From Georgenia satyanarayanai (GTDB lineage: Bacteria; Actinomycetota; Actinomycetes; Actinomycetales; Actinomycetaceae), in NCBI RefSeq assembly GCF_023715365.1, contig NZ_JAMBNZ010000012.1, forward strand, positions 1 to 64,000: DNA of 64,000 bases. Direction: 5' to 3'. Below the pieces are notes generated by a model that saw only the letters and a program-made list of their open reading frames with translations, had not been told where the DNA came from and made no database searches. This document shows positions 46,954 to 59,074 of the stretch, piece by piece (the stretch's first letter is position 1; every line of letters begins with the position of its first letter). The position numbers were made by a program, and so were the translations under genes.

Positions 46954-48551
46954 TGACGGCGCCCACCGCGCACCCGGCACAGGCCGGGATGTCGGCCCTG
47001 CGCCGGGCGGTGCTGTGGGTGCCGGACTGGCCGGTGGCCGCCGCCGTCGCCGAGGGCGTCGTCGGCAGCCACGAGCCGGTCGCCGTCCACGACTCCCGCG
47101 GCGTCCTCGTCTGCTCGGCGGCTGCCCGCGCGGAGGGCGTGCGGCAGGGCATGCGGCGGCGCACCGCCCAGGGCCTGTGCCCCGAGCTCGTCCTGCTGGC
47201 CGCGGACGAGAACCGTGACGCCCGCGCCTTCGAGCCGCTCGTCCAGGCGGTCGAGGACGTCGTCGCGGGCGTCGAGGTCGCCCGTCCCGGGGTGCTCCTC
47301 ATGGCCGCCCGCGGGCCCGCCCGTCACGCCGGGGGAGAGGAGGCGCTGGCCGAGCTGCTCGTCGGCGCGGTCGCGGAGGACACCGGCGCAGAGTGTCAGG
47401 TCGGGGTGGCCGACGGCTTGCTCGCGGCCCTCCTCGCCTCCCGGGCCGGGATCGTCGTGCCGCCCGGGCAGGCGCCGGCCTTCCTCGCCCCGCAGGACGT
47501 GCGCCGCCTCGAGCTCGCCGCCACCACCCGGGAGCGGCGCGCCGAGCTGGCCGAGCTTACCGACCTCCTGCGCCGGCTCGGGCTGCGCACCCTCGGGGCG
47601 CTCGCGGCCCTGGCCGCCGGTGACGTCGCCGCCCGCTTCGGCACCCTCGGCCTGCTCGCCCACCGCCTCACCCGCGGAGGGGACGTCTCCGTGCCGGCGC
47701 CCCGCCGCCCGGAGCAGGACGTCACCGTCCGCACCGACCTCGACCCGCCCGCCGCGCGATCCGACGTCGCCGCCTTCGCCGCCCGCGCCCTGGCCGAGGA
47801 GCTCGCCGAGCGGCTGCAGCGCCGGGGCGTCGCGTGCGGGCGCGTCCAGGTCCTCGCCCGCACCGAGGACGGCACCGAGCTGGCCCGCACCTGGCGCCTG
47901 GACGTCGCCCCCAGCCCCGCTGACCTCACCGACCGCGTGCGCTGGCAGCTGGACGGCTGGCTCTCGGGCCGCAGCGCCCGCCCGCCCAGCGCGCCCCTCG
48001 TCCACCTCGAGCTGCTCGCCCAGGAGATCAGCCCCGCCGGCGTCGTGAGCGACGGCCTGTGGGGCCGCCGCGGGCGCGGGGAGGTGCAGGCCGAGCGGGC
48101 GGCGCTGCGCGTCCAGGGCCTGCTCGGCGCCGAGGGCGTGCTCGTCCCCGTCCTCCAGGGCGGGCGCGACCCGCGCACCCGGGTGCGGCTGGTCGCCTGG
48201 GGCGACGACCCCGTCCCCGTGCTGCGCCCCGACGCCCCCTGGCCCGGCCGCCTGCCCGACCCCGCCCCGGCCACCCTCCTGGACGAGCGGCGCGCCGTCG
48301 TCGTCCTCGACGCCGCCGGCGCCCCGGTGACGGTGGACGGGCGGGTGCGGCTCAGCGGCGAGCCCGCGCGGGTGGGCGACGACGACGGCAGCCGGGAGGT
48401 CGTCGGCTGGGCCGGCCCGTGGCCGATGTGGGAGCGCTGGTGGGGCAAGGGTCGGCGGCGGGCGTGGCTGCAGGTGGCCCTGTCCGACGGCGTCGCCCAG
48501 CTCCTTGCGCTCGAGTCGGGGACGTGGTGGCTGGAGGGGGTGTACGACTGA
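46953..48551 (+). CDS. imuB: ImuB, catalytically inactive Y-family polymerase adaptor
   Basis: A 532-residue Y-family-like protein that bridges DnaE2, ImuA' and the beta clamp. The fold is recognisable (VLWVPDWPVAAAVAEG, then ARAEGVRQGMRRRTAQGLCP) but the catalytic SIDE motif of active polymerases is replaced by VEVARPGVLLMAARG, so it cannot polymerise. The thumb/little finger regions follow. In M. tuberculosis a QLPLWG clamp motif sits near residue 352; here SDGLWG occupies about 366-371, without the glutamine. ATG overlaps the imuA stop by one base. Confidence 0.92.
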   Translation: MTAPTAHPAQAGMSALRRAVLWVPDWPVAAAVAEGVVGSHEPVAVHDSRGVLVCSAAARAEGVRQGMRRRTAQGLCPELVLLAADENRDARAFEPLVQAVEDVVAGVEVARPGVLLMAARGPARHAGGEEALAELLVGAVAEDTGAECQVGVADGLLAALLASRAGIVVPPGQAPAFLAPQDVRRLELAATTRERRAELAELTDLLRRLGLRTLGALAALAAGDVAARFGTLGLLAHRLTRGGDVSVPAPRRPEQDVTVRTDLDPPAARSDVAAFAARALAEELAERLQRRGVACGRVQVLARTEDGTELARTWRLDVAPSPADLTDRVRWQLDGWLSGRSARPPSAPLVHLELLAQEISPAGVVSDGLWGRRGRGEVQAERAALRVQGLLGAEGVLVPVLQGGRDPRTRVRLVAWGDDPVPVLRPDAPWPGRLPDPAPATLLDERRAVVVLDAAGAPVTVDGRVRLSGEPARVGDDDGSREVVGWAGPWPMWERWWGKGRRRAWLQVALSDGVAQLLALESGTWWLEGVYD

Positions 48552-48554
48552 CCG

Positions 48555-49133
48555 TCAGGGCTGGCGCAGGGGCACGAAGCGGTAGGTGCCGAGGGTGCGG
48601 GTGGTGAGCTCGCCGCCGGTGAGGTCCGCGACGACGAGCCTGCCGCCCACGGGGGCGACCATGCGGCCGCCGTCGGTGAGCTGGTCGACCAGGGCGTGGG
48701 GAAGCCCGCGCGACTCGGCGGAGACGAGGATGCGCTCGAAGGGGGCGCGGAGCGGCAAACCGAGGGCCCCGGGGACCGCCGGCTCGATCACCGCGGTGAC
48801 ACCGACCGCGGCGAGGTTGGCCCGCCCGGTAGCGACGAGCGCCGGCTCGAGCTCGACACCGACCACCTCGCCACCCGGCGCCACGAGCTCGGCGAGGATC
48901 GCCGTCGTCCATCCCGAGCCCGAGCCGACGTCCAGCACCCGCTGCCCCGGACGCGCGTCGAGCAGGGTGAGCATCCGGGCCACCGTGCTGGGCTGGGAGC
49001 AGGTGGCGTGGTGGCCGATGGGCAGGGGCTGGTCCGCATCCGCGAAGCGGTGCTGCTCGGGCGGGAGGAACGCGCGACGGTCCAGGCCCGACATGGCGCG
49101 CTGGACGCGTTGCGCGGCGTCGGCGTCACGCAT
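48555..49133 (-). CDS. protein-L-isoaspartate O-methyltransferase-like protein
   Basis: A 192-residue SAM methyltransferase of the Pcm fold, which repairs isoaspartyl damage in proteins. The SAM site VLDVGSGSGWTTAILAELV is present, preceded by the substrate region LPIGHHATCSQPSTVARML (motif CSQPSTVARML), where Pcm has the TISQP segment. The family assignment is good; true isoaspartyl activity is not certain. The gene lies between imuB and the sulfatase, on the opposite strand to imuB. Confidence 0.87.
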   Translation of the reverse strand: MRDADAAQRVQRAMSGLDRRAFLPPEQHRFADADQPLPIGHHATCSQPSTVARMLTLLDARPGQRVLDVGSGSGWTTAILAELVAPGGEVVGVELEPALVATGRANLAAVGVTAVIEPAVPGALGLPLRAPFERILVSAESRGLPHALVDQLTDGGRMVAPVGGRLVVADLTGGELTTRTLGTYRFVPLRQP

Positions 49134-49178
49134 CTGTCCATCCTCGCGCCGCGCGCGACCGCCGTCGAGCCGGGCGGG

Positions 49179-51089
49179 TCAGGGCACGGCGAGCAGGGCG
49201 TCCGCGGCGTACCGCTCGCCCACCGCCAGGTCGTACTGCACCAGCCGGTAGTCCTCGAGGAGCTGCCGCGCGCGGGGCGAGAGCTCGTCCGCGCTGACCG
49301 GCCGGCCCCGCCCGTCGAGCAGCGCTCCGCGCTGGTGCACGGCGACCTCCTGCGAGAGCTCGGTGAGCAGGGCGGCGTACGGGGACACCGGGGCGTCCGC
49401 TGCCGCGAGCAGCTGCGGCAGGAGGAGGTTGGGGGTGAGCACCGGCGGGGGCTCGGCGTCGGCGGTGGCGAAGTTCGCCCAGACGAACCACGGCGTCTCC
49501 CGCAGCCGCTGCTCCTCGTTTGCCGCGCGTACGCCGTCGGGCAGGGTCGCGGACAGGTGGTCGCCGTAGAAGAGGACGACAGTGCGCTCCTCGAAGCTTT
49601 CGAGCTCGGCGACGAGGGCGGCCAGTGCCTCGTCGCTGTGCCGCAGCCCGCGCAGGTAGTGGCCCATCTCCTCGGCCTCCTCCTGCCCGAAGGGTCCGCT
49701 CACGTCGATGGGGTCGGGGTAGCTGCCGACGTGCGGGGTGTGGTTCTGCATGGTCACCACGTTGACGAGGAGCGGGTCGGACGCCCCACGCAGCTCGTCG
49801 AGCACCTCGCGGTAGGTGGCGGCGTCGGAGATGTAGGGGCTGTTCTCGATCGTCTCCCGGTGGGCCATGTCCTCGCGGAAGGTCGCCCGGTCGAAGCCGA
49901 GGTTCGGGTAGACGACGTCCCGCCGGTAGAAGCTCGCCGCGTAGGGGTGGATCGCGAGGGTGCCGTGCGTCTCGCCCAGCGTGCTGGCGATCGAGGGGAA
50001 CTGCGGGTGGTGGGGAACCAGCTGCGGGAACGGGGAGTTGAGCTGCGGCTGGAAGTTCGTCACGGCCATGCCGGTGAGCACCTCGAACTCCACGGTCGCG
50101 GTGCCTCCGCCGATGCCCCGGGCGAGCATCCTGCCCGAGGGGTTCTCCTCCATGAGCGAGCGCGTGAACGGGATCGGGTCCTCGGCCACCTCGACGCCTT
50201 CCAGCCACGTCGGGTCGGAGAAGGTCTCACTGAGGACGATGACGACGTTGGTGTCCTCCAGTGCGCCGGCCTGGCGGGTGGCGTTGGTCTCCGCAGCCAC
50301 CCGCTCGTAGGTGGCGACGAGCGCTGCCATCCGCTCCTCGCCGTAGTCCTCCGGGCGTTCCATCGCGGGCCCGGGCACGTTGTACAGAGCGCCGGCCACG
50401 AACCCGTTCTGCGCGTAGTTCTGGACCTGGTTCCACGGCGCCCACGTCACCGGCACGTCCTCGTAGGCCTGGCGGAGCGGGTTGTCCGGGTTGTTGAAGC
50501 CGGAGATGACGACGACGCCGGCGATGCCGGCCACGCCGAGCACGAGGCGCGAGCCCCACCGGAACCACCGGCCCTCGCCCCGGCGCCTGCCGCGGCGCCG
50601 CCAGGCCACGACCGCGACGGCGGCCAGGCCCACGAGCACGAGGAGGACCGCGCCGAGGGCGAGGGTCGGGCTGATGCCTGCCGACTCGAGAAGCATGCGC
50701 GCACTGCGGAGGTACTCGATGTCCGAGGGGAACAGCGGCTCGCTGCGGTGGACCATCTTCTGGTAGTCCGCGACGGCGATGAGTGCGCCTGCCGCGACGG
50801 TGAGGATCGCCGTCGCCCACATCGACCCGGTGACCGCGAGGAGGAGAGCGACGAAGGGCCAGACCGTGAGGGCCCCGAGCACGTGCACCCGGGGCGGGAG
50901 TGCCGCCCACCGCTCCTCCGGGGTCACCGGGTGGCTGGTCTGCGCGTGGACCAGCTCGATCCCGCGGGCGACGGCGACGGCGAGCACCGCGGTCACCACG
51001 AGCGGCAGCACGACGAAGCGCAGGACGTGCCGCAGTGTCCGCGGCGCCGTGCGGGCGAGGGTGTGTCGTCCGGATGAGGTGCTCGTCAT
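49179..51089 (-). CDS. LTA synthase-like membrane sulfatase
   Basis: A 636-residue membrane enzyme of the alkaline phosphatase/sulfatase superfamily. Four to five helices in residues 20-205 anchor an extracellular catalytic domain. The nucleophile threonine is in GGGTATVEFEVLTG, the metal ligands in VVIVLSETFSDP and VVLFYGDHLSATLP, and the conserved QNHTPHVG. Such enzymes transfer phosphoglycerol to lipoteichoic or other glycolipid polymers, or hydrolyse lipids. It is divergent from dnaE2 across 92 bases, and its own promoter must overlap the SOS region. Confidence 0.9.
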   Translation of the reverse strand: MTSTSSGRHTLARTAPRTLRHVLRFVVLPLVVTAVLAVAVARGIELVHAQTSHPVTPEERWAALPPRVHVLGALTVWPFVALLLAVTGSMWATAILTVAAGALIAVADYQKMVHRSEPLFPSDIEYLRSARMLLESAGISPTLALGAVLLVLVGLAAVAVVAWRRRGRRRGEGRWFRWGSRLVLGVAGIAGVVVISGFNNPDNPLRQAYEDVPVTWAPWNQVQNYAQNGFVAGALYNVPGPAMERPEDYGEERMAALVATYERVAAETNATRQAGALEDTNVVIVLSETFSDPTWLEGVEVAEDPIPFTRSLMEENPSGRMLARGIGGGTATVEFEVLTGMAVTNFQPQLNSPFPQLVPHHPQFPSIASTLGETHGTLAIHPYAASFYRRDVVYPNLGFDRATFREDMAHRETIENSPYISDAATYREVLDELRGASDPLLVNVVTMQNHTPHVGSYPDPIDVSGPFGQEEAEEMGHYLRGLRHSDEALAALVAELESFEERTVVLFYGDHLSATLPDGVRAANEEQRLRETPWFVWANFATADAEPPPVLTPNLLLPQLLAAADAPVSPYAALLTELSQEVAVHQRGALLDGRGRPVSADELSPRARQLLEDYRLVQYDLAVGERYAADALLAVP

Positions 51090-51168
51090 CGTTCCTTTGA
51101 TCGGCCGTGCAGAGGCCTACGTTAACCGTCCGTTCACCCGCGCCGGGTACGGCGTGCCGCTGCAGGCG

Positions 51169-51181
51169 TACACTCGAACAC

Positions 51182-51189
<8 letters not shown>
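51169..51189 (+). promoter_or_regulatory. LexA (SOS) box overlapping the dnaE2 start codon
   Basis: TCGAACACATGTACGA at 51174-51189 matches the SOS consensus except for one base in the right half (GTACGA for GTTCGA). The -10 hexamer TACACT is at 51169-51174, so the box begins at its last base and contains the ATG (51182). Transcription from about 51181 would give a leaderless mRNA. LexA would cover the transcript start itself. Confidence 0.78.
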
Positions 51190-54493
<3,304 letters not shown>

Positions 54494-54494
54494 G

Positions 54495-55874
54495 TCAGCC
54501 CCGCACGGCGCCGACGCTCGGCCGGCCCTCGGCGGCCTCGTCGGTGCCGCGCTCGTTGTGCCGCTGACGACGGCGCTGGACGTCCTCGGCGATGCCGCGA
54601 GGGTCGGGCAGGTCGCCCTCGACGGGCGGGTCGGGTTCGTGCAGCGCGGAGTAGACCGCCCAGAGGACGGCCAGGACGGGGATGGCGATGATGGCGCCCA
54701 GCAGGCCGGCGAGGAAGGTGCCCGCCGTGACGCCGAGGGCGACGACGACCGGGTGGAGCGAGACCTGCCGGCCCATGACGAGCGGCTGGAGCAGGTGTCC
54801 TTCGATCTGCCCGATGAGTGCGATGCCGATCGTCACGATGAGGGCGTCGACGATGCCGCCGGCGGCCAGCGCGACGACGGCCGCGATGACCATCGCGGCC
54901 GGGGCCCCGATGAGCGGGATGAAGGCGCCGATGAAGACGAGCACCGCGAGCGGGGCGGCGAGCGGCACCCCGACGATGGCGAGGAGGATGAAGGCGAGGA
55001 CGCCGTCGGCGAAGGCGATGATGACCGTGCCGCGCGCGTAGCCGGCGAAGGTGTACCAGCCCGAGCTCGCGGCCCGGTGGACGCTCTCCCTGGACCGGGC
55101 CGGCAGCTGGTTGATGAACCAGCGCCACATGTCCCCGCCGCGCAGGAGGAAGAACACCGTGGCAAAGATGCTCAGCGCGAGGACGGTGAAGATCAGGGCG
55201 ACGGCGCCGGCGTTGCTCAGCACCTGGCCGGCGAGAGTGCCGGCGTTCTGCGACACGTAGTTCTGGGCCTCCGCGACGAGACCGTTGATCCAGTCGTAGA
55301 TCTCGGCCTGGGTGAAGTGGATCGGCAGCGGCCCGGTCTCGAGGAAATCAAAGATGTCGTCGATGCCCTGGCTGAACTGGTCGGCGAGGTCCTCCCACTG
55401 CCCGGCCACCGAGGTGATGACGTAGGTGAAGATGCCGGCGACGACGGCGAGCGAGCCGAGCATGGCGACGGCGGTGGCCAGGGCGCGTGGCATCACCCGC
55501 GCGAGGGCGCTCACCACCGGGTAGAGCACGGAGGTGATGACGAGCGCCACGAAGACGGCGATGAACACCGCCTGGATCCGCGTGGTCGCGAAGACCGCCA
55601 TCGCCACGACGATGACGATCCCGACGAACAACCAGGCCATGAGGCCGTAGCGGCGCAGCCACCGGGGGACGTCGAAGGGATCGCGCTCGGCGTGCATCGC
55701 CCGTTCCGGCATGCGCCGCACCGACACCCGTGACACCGACGACGACGCGCGAGGCATCCGGGCGGCACGTGCCGGGCTCCGGTCCGCCGGTGAGGACGAC
55801 GACGGCGTGGCGCCGTGGGCGGGCGGGCCGCCCGGCTCCGGTCGGCGGGTGCGAACCTTGCCGAAAAGCCTCAT
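54495..55874 (-). CDS. AI-2E family transporter (PerM-like)
   Basis: A 459-residue membrane protein with about eight helices. A hydrophilic Ser/Arg/Pro-rich head (1-75) precedes the first helix pair (YGLMAWLFVGIVIVVAMAVF). Family motifs are the FAGYARGTVIIAFADGVLAF segment, GVPLAAPLAVLVFIGAFIPLIGAP (motif FIPLIGAP) and GHLLQPLVMGRQVSLHPVVVAL (motif LLQPLVMGR). Despite the name, most relatives are of unknown substrate. ATG 55874 has GAGGAGG upstream. Confidence 0.9.
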   Translation of the reverse strand: MRLFGKVRTRRPEPGGPPAHGATPSSSSPADRSPARAARMPRASSSVSRVSVRRMPERAMHAERDPFDVPRWLRRYGLMAWLFVGIVIVVAMAVFATTRIQAVFIAVFVALVITSVLYPVVSALARVMPRALATAVAMLGSLAVVAGIFTYVITSVAGQWEDLADQFSQGIDDIFDFLETGPLPIHFTQAEIYDWINGLVAEAQNYVSQNAGTLAGQVLSNAGAVALIFTVLALSIFATVFFLLRGGDMWRWFINQLPARSRESVHRAASSGWYTFAGYARGTVIIAFADGVLAFILLAIVGVPLAAPLAVLVFIGAFIPLIGAPAAMVIAAVVALAAGGIVDALIVTIGIALIGQIEGHLLQPLVMGRQVSLHPVVVALGVTAGTFLAGLLGAIIAIPVLAVLWAVYSALHEPDPPVEGDLPDPRGIAEDVQRRRQRHNERGTDEAAEGRPSVGAVRG

Positions 55875-56091
55875 CGGGCGGCCTCCTCGTGTGCTGGACG
55901 TGCCCAGTGTGGCTCACCGCGCGCCCCACAGCCCGACGACACGGCCGACCCCGCACGGGCATGCCGGGACGGCCGGCGGTGGCGCTCGCCACACTCCGCC
56001 CGGAACGACCGCTGGAGTTCGAGACGGCCCTCGCGGCCGTGCTATCTTTTGGGACGTCGCCAGGGGCCCAGGCTGCTGGAGGACACCACTC

Positions 56092-56177
56092 GTCCGGGTG
56101 GCGGAATAGGTAGACGCGCTAGCTTGAGGTGCTAGTGCCCGTATTAGGGCGTGGGGGTTCAAGTCCCCCCTCGGACA
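56092..56177 (+). tRNA. tRNA-Leu (anticodon GAG)
   Basis: An 86-base class II tRNA. The acceptor stem GTCCGGG pairs with CTCGGAC (one G-U), discriminator A177 position 56177. The anticodon stem CTAGC/GCTAG closes on TTGAGGT, giving anticodon GAG. The variable arm TGCCCGTATTAGGGCG is long, as expected for leucine, and the T arm is GGGGGTTCAAGTCCCCC. The CCA end is not encoded. It reads CUC and CUU leucine codons. Confidence 0.93.
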
Positions 56178-56184
56178 CAGGCAC

Positions 56185-56217
56185 GGCCCGCAGGATCTCA
56201 GATCCCGCGGGCCTTTC
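56185..56217 (+). terminator. rho-independent terminator after tRNA-Leu
   Basis: A 13-base stem, GGCCCGCAGGATC (56185-56197) with 56201-56213, has one A-C mismatch and a TCA loop, followed by TTTCT. It ends the tRNA transcript seven bases after the tRNA. Confidence 0.85.
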
Positions 56218-56307
56218 TGCATGCTGCGTGTGCACCTGAGATTTCGGCGGCGGATCGGGACGTGCGCCACAACGGGCCTCAGGGGTCCGGGCGCGCCGGA
56301 GGACCGC

Positions 56308-57156
56308 TCAGGTCAGGTCGTCGTGCTCGCCGCTGACCCACTCGATGTACCGCTGCGCCGAGCGCTCGACGACCTCACCGGCGCCCTCGGGGACGACTCC
56401 GCGGAAGTTGTTGTAGAGCCGCTCGAACTCGAGCCGCTCCACCTGGTCGGCGATCCGCCGGACCACGGCGGCGGACAGCGGGATGCGGTTCGGATAGCTG
56501 CGCAGGAAGCTGACGGTCCGCCCCTCGGGGCCGGGGAAGATGCCGTCGCCCGCCAGCAGGACGCCCTGCCCGTCGACACCCGTGACGAGGGCGACCGTGC
56601 TGCCGGGGAAGTGGCCGCCGATCTGCTCCAGGTGCACGTCCGGCACGATCTCGTGCGCCTCGTCCCACAGCCGCACCGCCGGCGCGCGAAGGGGGAGGAA
56701 GGAGGCGTCGGCGCGGGCGACGAGGATCGGCGCGTCGGCGAAAACGCGGCTGTAGAGCGACTGCACGCCGTACATGTGCGGATGGCTCGCGACGATGGCC
56801 GCTAGTCGGCCGCGGGACGCGATGGCGTCCACGGCATCGTCGTCGATGAGGCCGGGGACGTCGAACAGCACGTTGCCGTGGTCGGTGACGACGAGCTTGC
56901 CGATCTGGCCGATGCCCACGGACGGCTCCGTCCCGATCCCGAGCAGCCCCGGCTCGAGCTCCTCGACGACGGTGCGGTGCCCGGCCTCGAGGAGCCGGCC
57001 CACCGTGGTCCATGCCTGGCCGCTGCGCGGAACCCACTGCCGCTCGTCGGCGCAGATGACGCACACGTCCGGCAGCGGCTCCCGTCCGTACTCGACCGCG
57101 CAGGTGGCACAGACGACGTGGTCTGCGGTCCGGAGAAGGGCGGTGGACTCACTCAT
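56308..57156 (-). CDS. metallo-beta-lactamase-fold hydrolase with N-terminal zinc-ribbon-like cysteines
   Basis: A 282-residue MBL-fold protein. Metal ligands are reduced compared with classic MBL enzymes: SHPHMYGVQSLYSRVF replaces HxHxDH, then IGGHFPGSTVAL (H), LLAGDGIFPG (D). An N-terminal CATCAVEYG and CVICADERQW pair (about residues 16-40) could bind one zinc ion. Relatives are annotated only as MBL fold metallo-hydrolase, and the substrate is unknown. The start ATG 57156 has no overlap; the 189 bases upstream hold a small GACCGGC-GCGG-GCCGGTC hairpin and no gene. Confidence 0.85.
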   Translation of the reverse strand: MSESTALLRTADHVVCATCAVEYGREPLPDVCVICADERQWVPRSGQAWTTVGRLLEAGHRTVVEELEPGLLGIGTEPSVGIGQIGKLVVTDHGNVLFDVPGLIDDDAVDAIASRGRLAAIVASHPHMYGVQSLYSRVFADAPILVARADASFLPLRAPAVRLWDEAHEIVPDVHLEQIGGHFPGSTVALVTGVDGQGVLLAGDGIFPGPEGRTVSFLRSYPNRIPLSAAVVRRIADQVERLEFERLYNNFRGVVPEGAGEVVERSAQRYIEWVSGEHDDLT

Positions 57157-57345
57157 GTCGATCCTCGACTCCTCGATCGTGCCCGTCGTGGGGATGGGGT
57201 CAGCCCGAGGCTAGTCCCCGGCCGACCGGCGCGGGCCGGTCCTGGACCCAGGGGACAACGACGGCGTGCGGGAGGCGGTCGATATCCCCCACACGTTCCC
57301 CGGACTACCAGGAGGCCTACCTCTCGGCGAGCTGGCCGCGAGGCC

Positions 57346-58911
57346 TCAGTGGCGGCTGCGCAGGTCGAGCTCACGCAGCACCCGGTCGGCGACCTCGGGA
57401 TCGACGCCGGGCTCGTTGCGGGCGCGCACGACCTCTTCGCGCGCCACGCGGAAGGCGTCCGCCTGGAGGGCCGTGGCGATCTTGCGCCGCTTTCGAAACT
57501 CCTTGATCCGGTCGTTGTACTCGTGTGGGAGCTCCCCGGCGACGGCGTCGTCGAGGTGCCCGAGAGCCTGCTCGATACGGGCCGCCGCCTCCTCGGGCAG
57601 CTCCCCGGACCGGCTCAGCGCACGCAGGTGCGCCACGGCCGCCCGACTGGCTCGCGCGATGAGCTCACGCTCGGCCCGCTGCTCGGCCTCGTGGGCACCC
57701 TGCACGCCCAGCACCCGCACCAGGGCCGGCAGGGTGAGGGCGGGCAGGACGAGTGTGACGAGGACGACGGCGGCAGCGATGACGAGGATCTCGGGGCGGG
57801 ACTCCAGTGGTCCGTCCGCCCCGACGGTGGGGATCGCCAGCGCGAGGGCGAGTGTCGCCAGACCGCGCATCCCGCCCCACGTGAGGATGAGGGACTCCTG
57901 CCAGGTCCGCGGCGCCACCCACGGGTCTTGCGCCCGGCGGTTGAGGAGGAGCAGCAGGAGGAGCCAGGCCGCCCGGACGCCGACGACGACGGTGCAGACA
58001 AGCGCGGCGTGGCCGACCATGCGGCCCAGCTCCGGACCGGCCTCGGCGACGACCTGGTGCAGCTCGACCCCGATGAGGCCGAAGGCCACCCCCGTGACGA
58101 GGAGCTCGATGACGTCCCAGAACGCGCGCCCGGTCAGCCGGTCCTCGACGTCGTCGCCGCCTCGAGTGCTCGCCGTCTGGACCGCCGCGACGACGACGGC
58201 GACCACCCCGGAGGCGTGCAGCTCCTCGGCGAGGATGTAGACGGCGAAGGGCAGGACGAGAGTGATCGCATTTCGCCCGGCGACGTCGGCGACGCGGTCC
58301 GACAGCCATCCGCCGGCGGTCGCTGCGGCGAGCCCGAGCCCGACGGCGAGCACGAGTCCCAGGGCGAACTCACCGAGGACGTCGATGCCGAAGGGCCGGC
58401 CGGTCTGCGTCGAGGCGATGGCCGCGGTGAAGACGACGATGGCGACGGCGTCGTTGAACAGCCCTTCGCTCTGTAGTGTGGTGGTGAGGCGGCGGGGAAT
58501 GCCCACGGGTCCGGCGATCGCCTCGACGGCCACCGGGTCGGGAGGGGCGACGGCAGCGCCGATCGCGATCGCGGCGGCGACCGTGACACCCGGGACGACG
58601 GCGAGGACGGTCCCCGCGACGGCGGCGATCGTGATCGTCGTCAGCACGAGGGCCAGCCCGACGACGGCACGCCACCGGCTGCGCAGCAACGACCAGGAGG
58701 TGCGCTGCGCGGTGGCGTAGAGGAGCGGCGGCAGGAAGAGCGGCAGGATGAGGTGGGGGTCGATGGTCACCTCTCGCCAGGCGGGGACCAGGCCCACGAG
58801 CATCGCCATGACCACCATGAGCGCCGGCCAGGGGAGCCGGAGCCGCTCACCGACTCCGACCAGGATGATGGCGCCGAGCATGAGGACGATGACCAGCACG
58901 AGAAGGTCCAT
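57346..58911 (-). CDS. Na+/H+ antiporter (CPA1/NhaP type)
   Basis: A 521-residue cation/proton antiporter with about 12 helices in residues 1-410 and a cytosolic tail of about 110 charged residues. The PPDPVAVEAI loop and the transport-site LQSEGLFNDAVAIVVF are characteristic of CPA1, and LTWGGMRGLATLALALAIP supplies the late-helix arginine. It probably exports Na+ or K+ in exchange for protons. ATG 58911 is preferred because the family starts at a hydrophobic DLLVLVIVLMLG segment; an upstream start would add 28 hydrophilic residues. Confidence 0.9.
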   Translation of the reverse strand: MDLLVLVIVLMLGAIILVGVGERLRLPWPALMVVMAMLVGLVPAWREVTIDPHLILPLFLPPLLYATAQRTSWSLLRSRWRAVVGLALVLTTITIAAVAGTVLAVVPGVTVAAAIAIGAAVAPPDPVAVEAIAGPVGIPRRLTTTLQSEGLFNDAVAIVVFTAAIASTQTGRPFGIDVLGEFALGLVLAVGLGLAAATAGGWLSDRVADVAGRNAITLVLPFAVYILAEELHASGVVAVVVAAVQTASTRGGDDVEDRLTGRAFWDVIELLVTGVAFGLIGVELHQVVAEAGPELGRMVGHAALVCTVVVGVRAAWLLLLLLLNRRAQDPWVAPRTWQESLILTWGGMRGLATLALALAIPTVGADGPLESRPEILVIAAAVVLVTLVLPALTLPALVRVLGVQGAHEAEQRAERELIARASRAAVAHLRALSRSGELPEEAAARIEQALGHLDDAVAGELPHEYNDRIKEFRKRRKIATALQADAFRVAREEVVRARNEPGVDPEVADRVLRELDLRSRH

Positions 58912-59074
58912 CGCCACAGCGTAGGGACCACCTGTGCAGTGGCCCCGTCGCGAGTGTGGCCACGAGTACGCAGGAGACACGAGCCGATGCCTCAATCGTG
59001 GTCAACACCTGCCGATACTGCTGGGGACGCCTCCGTGCGCCCCCACCGCCCGCAACCCGGAAGTTCGTCTCTCC

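Noticed and set aside
46953-48551. ImuB as an active translesion polymerase
   Set aside because: The SIDE catalytic motif is absent, as in all ImuB proteins.
56092-56177. tRNA-Leu as an integration site of a mobile element
   Set aside because: No integrase, no repeat of the tRNA 3' end and no change of base composition are seen nearby; only a terminator and ordinary genes follow.
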